Below are positions 59,516-64,000 of a stretch of DNA of 64,000 nt, one piece after another. This stretch comes from Bradyrhizobium sp. CIAT3101 (lineage in GTDB: Bacteria; Pseudomonadota; Alphaproteobacteria; Rhizobiales; Xanthobacteraceae), in contig NZ_CP121634.1 of assembly GCF_029714945.1 (NCBI RefSeq), forward strand, positions 1,137,001 to 1,201,000, read 5' to 3'. The position numbers were made by a program, and so were the translations under genes. The notes under the pieces were generated by a model, which was not told the DNA's origin, made no database searches, and saw only the letters and a program-made list of their open reading frames with translations. Positions within the stretch are counted from its first letter, which is position 1. Each line of letters begins with the position of its first letter.

Positions 59516-59755
59516 GAGCCTCTGCTTTCTGCTTTCCGTTTGGGTCGTGGCTTAAAACGGCGAGCAATCCAGTGATGCGCCGCATACATGGGTGCCGAAT
59601 TGGCATTCGAACCTTGTCACCGAGCAATGCAAGCTGGGCTGAAGTGTGACCAAGTTCCACGAAACACGGCAGATTCGCCGCGTTTCGACCCATAACCAGA
59701 CCCTCGTTTACCCGAAAAAAGGCCTGCCTTGCAACCACCTGAGCCGAGAAAGCCC
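59516..59755. promoter_or_regulatory. Divergent promoter region of chvI and HugZ-like gene
   Basis: This 240-base gap lies between chvI (minus) and the HugZ-like gene (plus). It is somewhat less GC-rich than the genes. Promoters for both sides must be here; no specific motif could be placed with confidence. Confidence 0.4.
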
Positions 59756-60499
59756 ATGCAACCGACCCCTGATTTCGCTCCCCAAACGCTCGCCAAATCG
59801 CTGCTCAGGCGGTCGCGACAGGGAGCGCTCGCGACGCTCATGCCCGGCAGCGGCGATCCCTATTGTTCCCTGGTCAATCTGGCCAGCCATCCCGACGGCT
59901 CGCCGATCCTGCTGATCTCCCGATTGGCGGTTCATACCAAGAACATCCTCGCAGACAGCCGGGTCTCCCTGATGCTGGACGAGCGTGCCGCGGGCGATCC
60001 GCTGGAAGGCGCCCGGATCATGCTGTCCGGCCGGGCCGAACAGGCCGAGGGAGAGAAGGATTTGCTAAAGCGGCGGTATCTCAATGCCCATCCGTCGGCG
60101 GAAGCCTTTGTCTCATTTAAGGATTTTTCGTTCTTTCGGATCCGCCCGACCGGAACCCATCTGGTCGCGGGCTTTGGCCGAATCGTCGATCTCAAGCCGG
60201 AACAGTTCCTCACGGACCTCGCCGGCACCGAGGACCTGCTGGCGGCCGAGGAGGGGGCGGTCGAGCACATGAATGCCGACCATCGCGAGGCCATGGGGCT
60301 TTACGCGACGCAACTGCTTGGCGCGGCCGCGGGCGATTGGCGCTGCACCGGATGCGACCCTGAAGGCCTCGACATGCAGGACGGCCAGACTGCGCTGCGG
60401 CTGGATTTTCCGGAGCGGGTCACGAATGGCACGGCACTGCGCAAGATGCTGGTCCGCCTCGCCGGCGAGGCGCGCGCGAAGGCCGGCCAGGCGCAATGA
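59756..60499 (+). CDS. HugZ family / pyridoxamine 5'-phosphate oxidase-like protein
   Basis: The product is 247 residues from the ATG at 59756. An N-terminal split-barrel FMN-binding-like domain (QGALATLMPGSGDPYCSLVNLASHPDG, LISRLAVHTKNILADSRVSL) is followed by a DUF2470 domain carrying VEHMNADHREAM. This two-domain layout is that of HugZ/HutZ haem-degrading or haem-binding proteins. Whether haem is bound here is not shown. Typical length. The TPR-CHAT gene begins 69 bases downstream, possibly in one operon. Confidence 0.9.
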   Translation: MQPTPDFAPQTLAKSLLRRSRQGALATLMPGSGDPYCSLVNLASHPDGSPILLISRLAVHTKNILADSRVSLMLDERAAGDPLEGARIMLSGRAEQAEGEKDLLKRRYLNAHPSAEAFVSFKDFSFFRIRPTGTHLVAGFGRIVDLKPEQFLTDLAGTEDLLAAEEGAVEHMNADHREAMGLYATQLLGAAAGDWRCTGCDPEGLDMQDGQTALRLDFPERVTNGTALRKMLVRLAGEARAKAGQAQ

Positions 60500-60568
60500 T
60501 TTGAACGCTGCTGCCCATCGCTGCGACCCAAGACCGTAATGGTCGCAAGGCGCGCAGCGAGAGGGTTC

Positions 60569-63163
60569 ATGACACGCCGTCGTTTGATGCTGGTCGCTGG
60601 GTTGGCGCTCGCGATCGCTGCGTCGCTGGCCACGCCGGGCCTTGCCCAGAAGGGCAATCTCGCGACGGAGAGCGCCAGGATCAACGAGCTGACCAAGGCC
60701 GGCAGATATTCGGAAGCGCTTCCCCTGGCGCAGGCGATGGTCGCGAGCCTGGAGAAGAGCGACAACGGTCGCGAACTTGCGGCCGCCTTGAACAATCTCG
60801 GTCAGGTCTATGCCGGTCAGGGCCGGGACGACCTCGCCGAGCCGCTCTACAAGCGTTCGATCGCGCTGATGGAGAAGTCGCTGGGTCTCGACAACGCGCT
60901 GGTCGCGGCCGAGCTGACCAATCTCGCCGCGCTGTATCAGCGGCAGAGCCGCTTCGCCGAGGCCGAGCCGCTGTTCAAGCGCGCGTTGGCCGTCCGGGAG
61001 AGGAGCCTGTCACGCGAGCATCCCGACGTCGGCCAGGCCCTCAACAATCTGGCCACGCTCTATGTCAGGCAGCAGCGCCAGGCCGAAGCCGAGCCGCTGT
61101 TTCAGCGCGCGCTCGCGATCTACCAGAAAGCCGCCGGGCCCGAGCATCCTGCGGTCGCCACGGTCCTGAACAACATCGGCCAGGTCGATCGCGATCTCGG
61201 CCGCGACGCCGATGCCGAGGCGCCGATCAAGCGCTCGCTCGTGATCCGCGAAAAAGCGCTGGGACCGGATCATCCCGACGTCGCACGTTCCCTCAATAAT
61301 CTCGCCGGCCTCTACGAACATCAGCAGCGCTATGTCGATGCCGAGCCGCTGTATCGCCGCGCGCTCGCCATCCGCGAGCGTGCGCTTGGGCCGGATCATC
61401 CCGACGTCGCGACATCCACCGGCAATCTCGCTTATTTCCTCTTTGTGTCCGGGCGAATTGCGGACGCGTTGCCGCTCGCGGAAAGAACGCTTGCGAACGA
61501 TCGCGCGCAGCTGCGCGTGGTGCTGCCGATCCTGTTTGCGGCGCGCCAGCAATCGCTGCTGCCGCAAGACAAGGCGCTGGACGAGGCGCTCGCCGCGATC
61601 CAGCGCGGCACGCAATCCTCCGCCGCATCGGCCGTGAACAAGCTCGCGGTGCGGCTCGCCGCCGGCAGCGACCGTCTCGCCGAGCTGGTGCGTAAGGACC
61701 AGGATCTCGGCGCTGAATCTGAATCGCTCGACAAGGCGATCATCGCGGCCGTGTCGAAGCCGTCGGCGCAGCGCGACGTCGCTTCCGAGCAGCGCAGCCG
61801 CTCGCGGATCGCAGCCATCGCAAGCGAGCGTGCCGGCTTGCAAAAGACGCTTGCCATCGAATTCCCAGATTACGCCTCGCTCTCCAATCCGGTGCCGCTG
61901 ACGCTCAAGGACGTCCAGCCGCTGCTGTCGACCGATGAGGCGATGGTGCTTTATTCCGTCGTCGACAACCGCAGCTACGTCATTGCCATCACGCGCGAGA
62001 GCGCCGACTGGAAGGAAATTCCGCTTGGCGCGGACGCGCTGGCGCAGAAGGTCACGGCTTTCCGCAGGGGTCTCGATGTCGGCAAGGCGCGCGATGGCTC
62101 CGGCAAATCGGGCTTGTTCGACCTCGCCCTCGCCAATGAACTCTATGTCACGCTGCTCGGCCCGGTCGAGGCGCTGACCAGGGACAAGCGCAGCCTGCTC
62201 ACGGTGCCGTCGGGCGCGCTCACTGCGTTGCCGTTTCATTTGCTCGTCACGGAGACACCGCAATCTGCGATCCCGGAGACGCTCGAAGGCTATCGCAGCG
62301 CCGCCTGGCTGCTGCGGCGTCAGGCTGTCTCGGTGCTGCCATCGGTGGTCAGCCTGAAATCGCTGCGTGCTTTTGCGCGCAAGGACGAAGGCGTCAAACC
62401 GATGACCGGCTTTGGCGATCCCGTGTTCAATCCCGCCGAGGGCGGCCCCGCCGATCGTCGCGCCGCGAGCGGCAAGGTTGCCGCGCGTAGCATCGCAACG
62501 ATTGCCTATACCGATTTCTGGCGCGGTGCCGGCGTCGATCGTGCGCGGCTTGCGCAGGCGCTGCCGCAACTGCCCGATACTGCAGACGAGCTGAGTGCCG
62601 TGGCGAAAGATGTCGGTGCGACTGACGCCGACATTCATCTCGGTCGCGATGCCAGCGAAGCGACGCTCAAGCGTGCACCGCTTGCTCAATACAGCATCAT
62701 CTACTTTGCGACCCACGGCCTCGTCGCCGGCGACGTCAAGGGTGTGGGCGAGCCGTCGCTTGCGCTCTCGATTCCCGACCAGCCCTCGGAGCTCGATGAT
62801 GGCCTGCTCACGGCGAGCGAAGTCGCCCAGCTCAAGCTCAATGCCGATTGGGTCGTGCTGTCGGCCTGCAACACGATTGCCGGCGACAAGCCCGGCGCCG
62901 AGGCCCTGTCGGGATTGGCGCGCGCCTTCTTCTATGCAGGTGCGCGCGCACTGCTGGTTTCGCATTGGGCAGTCGATTCGGAGGCTGCTACCCGCTTGAC
63001 CACTTCGACTTTCGATCTGCTCAAAAACGAACCAACAATCGGCAGAGCCGAAGCTCTGCGTCGCGCGATGTTAACGTACGTTGATGACGCCTCGTCGCCC
63101 CGCAACGCCTACCCCGCGATGTGGGGGCCGTTCGCACTGATCGGCGAAGGTGCGGTACGATAG
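60569..63163 (+). CDS. TPR-CHAT caspase-like protease
   Basis: The product is 864 residues from the ATG at 60569, with GAGAGG upstream. Signal peptide [20 protein letters not shown] precedes ATPGLAQ. About seven TPR_12 repeats (residues 30-290) come before a helical linker and a C-terminal CHAT domain (about 470-860). The catalytic dyad is H716 in [13 protein letters not shown] and C767 in [12 protein letters not shown], both intact. CHAT peptidases are caspase-like; some act in defence with gasdermins or repeat proteins. No gasdermin or protease target is adjacent. Export to the periplasm is predicted. Confidence 0.92.
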   Translation: MTRRRLMLVAGLALAIAASLATPGLAQKGNLATESARINELTKAGRYSEALPLAQAMVASLEKSDNGRELAAALNNLGQVYAGQGRDDLAEPLYKRSIALMEKSLGLDNALVAAELTNLAALYQRQSRFAEAEPLFKRALAVRERSLSREHPDVGQALNNLATLYVRQQRQAEAEPLFQRALAIYQKAAGPEHPAVATVLNNIGQVDRDLGRDADAEAPIKRSLVIREKALGPDHPDVARSLNNLAGLYEHQQRYVDAEPLYRRALAIRERALGPDHPDVATSTGNLAYFLFVSGRIADALPLAERTLANDRAQLRVVLPILFAARQQSLLPQDKALDEALAAIQRGTQSSAASAVNKLAVRLAAGSDRLAELVRKDQDLGAESESLDKAIIAAVSKPSAQRDVASEQRSRSRIAAIASERAGLQKTLAIEFPDYASLSNPVPLTLKDVQPLLSTDEAMVLYSVVDNRSYVIAITRESADWKEIPLGADALAQKVTAFRRGLDVGKARDGSGKSGLFDLALANELYVTLLGPVEALTRDKRSLLTVPSGALTALPFHLLVTETPQSAIPETLEGYRSAAWLLRRQAVSVLPSVVSLKSLRAFARKDEGVKPMTGFGDPVFNPAEGGPADRRAASGKVAARSIATIAYTDFWRGAGVDRARLAQALPQLPDTADELSAVAKDVGATDADIHLGRDASEATLKRAPLAQYSIIYFATHGLVAGDVKGVGEPSLALSIPDQPSELDDGLLTASEVAQLKLNADWVVLSACNTIAGDKPGAEALSGLARAFFYAGARALLVSHWAVDSEAATRLTTSTFDLLKNEPTIGRAEALRRAMLTYVDDASSPRNAYPAMWGPFALIGEGAVR

Positions 63164-63440
63164 ACCCGCGCGTTTGTGCGTCGCAAAACTCCGATCAACG
63201 CTGAAACACGCATTTGGTTGCGCGATCATTCGTGATTTTTGCGTAGGCTCGCTCAGAGCTGTCATGCGCGACGTTTGGCGCGGTCCTTGAATAAACCAAA
63301 TCCTGCGGGATCAGCTTGGCAACGTCAGCGTTCATCAGTATTAGGTCATCCAACCGAGGCCGATGGCCTGTAATTCACGGTGACTGCGACGGCGCCAGGT
63401 TAGGTCGCGCTATGTGTCGCGGGTTCTAGGAGGGTTTTTC
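63164..63440. promoter_or_regulatory. pckA upstream region
   Basis: This 277-base region between the CHAT gene and pckA contains the pckA promoter. A TAGGAGGG ribosome site is just before the GTG start. A CCGTGAATT-type motif and TATGTGTCGC occur, but no defined operator could be assigned. Confidence 0.4.
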
Positions 63441-64000
63441 GTGCAAGAGACGGGCGTGCGCAACGGTGCTTTCGGTGCCGACAAATTCGGCTTAAAGAAT
63501 CTCAAGCAGGTTCACTGGAACCTGGGCGCACCTCAGCTCTATCAATACTCGCTCTCCGCGGGCGAGGCGGTGCTGTCCGCCGACGGTTCGCTCTGCGCCG
63601 ACACCGGCGAGTTCACGGGCCGCAGTCCGAAGGACAAGTTCACGGTGCGGGACGCCACCACCGACAAGAAGATGTGGTGGGCCGGCAACCAGTCGATCAC
63701 CGCGGAGCAGTTCGAGACGCTCTATCAGGATTTCCTCAAGCACGCCGAAGGCAAGAGCCTGTTCGCGCAAGACCTCTATGGCGGCGCCGATCCGGCCTAC
63801 CGGATCAAGACCCGCGTCTTCACCGAACTCGCCTGGCACTCGCTGTTCATCCGCACGCTTCTCATCCGCCCCGAGGCGATCGAGCTGTCGAGCTTCACAC
63901 CCGAGCTCACCATCATCGACATGCCGAGCTTCCGCGCCGATCCGAAGCGCCATGGCTGCAAGTCGGAGAACGTCGTCGCGATCGACTTCGCCCGCAAGAT
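63441..64000 (+). CDS. pckA: Phosphoenolpyruvate carboxykinase (ATP), partial
   Basis: The gene starts at a GTG at 63441 with TAGGAGGG seven bases upstream and runs off the right edge; 186 residues are seen. It has the ATP-PEPCK N-terminus (HWNLGAPQLYQYSLSAGEAVLSADGSLCADTGEFTGRSPKDKFTVRD), where TGRSPKDKF is the conserved oxaloacetate-side Arg/Lys segment. It converts oxaloacetate to PEP in gluconeogenesis, essential for growth on dicarboxylates, as in bacteroids. Position next to chvI is the usual one in Rhizobiales. Confidence 0.97.
   Translation, partial: MQETGVRNGAFGADKFGLKNLKQVHWNLGAPQLYQYSLSAGEAVLSADGSLCADTGEFTGRSPKDKFTVRDATTDKKMWWAGNQSITAEQFETLYQDFLKHAEGKSLFAQDLYGGADPAYRIKTRVFTELAWHSLFIRTLLIRPEAIELSSFTPELTIIDMPSFRADPKRHGCKSENVVAIDFARK

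Noticed and set aside
60569..63163. CHAT-gasdermin defence pair
   Set aside because: No gasdermin-like or other target gene is adjacent; the neighbours are HugZ and pckA.

Overview
The window is high-GC alphaproteobacterial DNA, most likely from Bradyrhizobium. Three things point there. The chvI-chvG-hprK-EIIA-ptsH cluster lies just before pckA, as is typical of Rhizobiales. The intergenic palindromes and Tat/TPR proteins are of bradyrhizobial type. A type III effector with a tts box suggests a plant-associated rhizobium. The species call is an inference from gene content, not a computed match.

Positions 1 to about 10,870 are a decayed accessory region, the integrase end of a genomic island. 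It holds a frameshifted DUF2513 gene, an IS66 element (tnpA, tnpB, tnpC) with a frameshifted UPF0149/YecA-like passenger, and a NEL-type LRR E3 ubiquitin ligase effector preceded by a tts box. It also holds a Cas2-fold SinR-like protein, remnants of DUF2130 and DUF1016 genes, and a tyrosine recombinase. The recombinase is divergently adjacent to radC, whose last part (including the end of the JAMM metal motif) is missing. The island therefore appears to have integrated inside radC.

Positions 10.9 to 31.1 kb are mostly core genome. They carry a VOC protein, a Tat-exported intradiol dioxygenase, and an ECF sigma factor with a SnoaL-like tail behind a Tat-exported ABM-fold monooxygenase. Then come map, an MscS channel, a CvrA-type K+/H+ antiporter, modABC for molybdate uptake, mepA, a PAS-GGDEF-EAL protein with a degenerate GGDEF site, a Gly/Tyr-repeat secreted protein, a chemoreceptor, a COG3904-like secreted protein and an acyl-CoA-dehydrogenase-fold enzyme.

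Positions 31 to 51.7 kb carry a TetR regulator with a divergent membrane gene, an amidase, plsY, several secreted hydrolases, TPR proteins, an L,D-transpeptidase, an Asp/Glu racemase, RidA, an ABC substrate-binding protein and a TPR glycosyltransferase.

Positions 51.9 to 64 kb are core: lepA, a GT39-like membrane glycosyltransferase, the PTS-Ntr and ChvG/ChvI regulatory block, a HugZ-like protein, a TPR-CHAT protease and the start of pckA.

The most unusual pattern is that stranded copies of the 3' ends of resident genes (the EAL gene, the chemoreceptor, the acyl-CoA dehydrogenase and the racemase) lie beyond intervening genes. Each intervening segment is thus bracketed by direct repeats of a neighbour's 3' end. 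The IS66/effector block shows the same layout. This looks like a record of tandem duplication or 3'-end-targeted insertion, and it marks which genes are recent arrivals.
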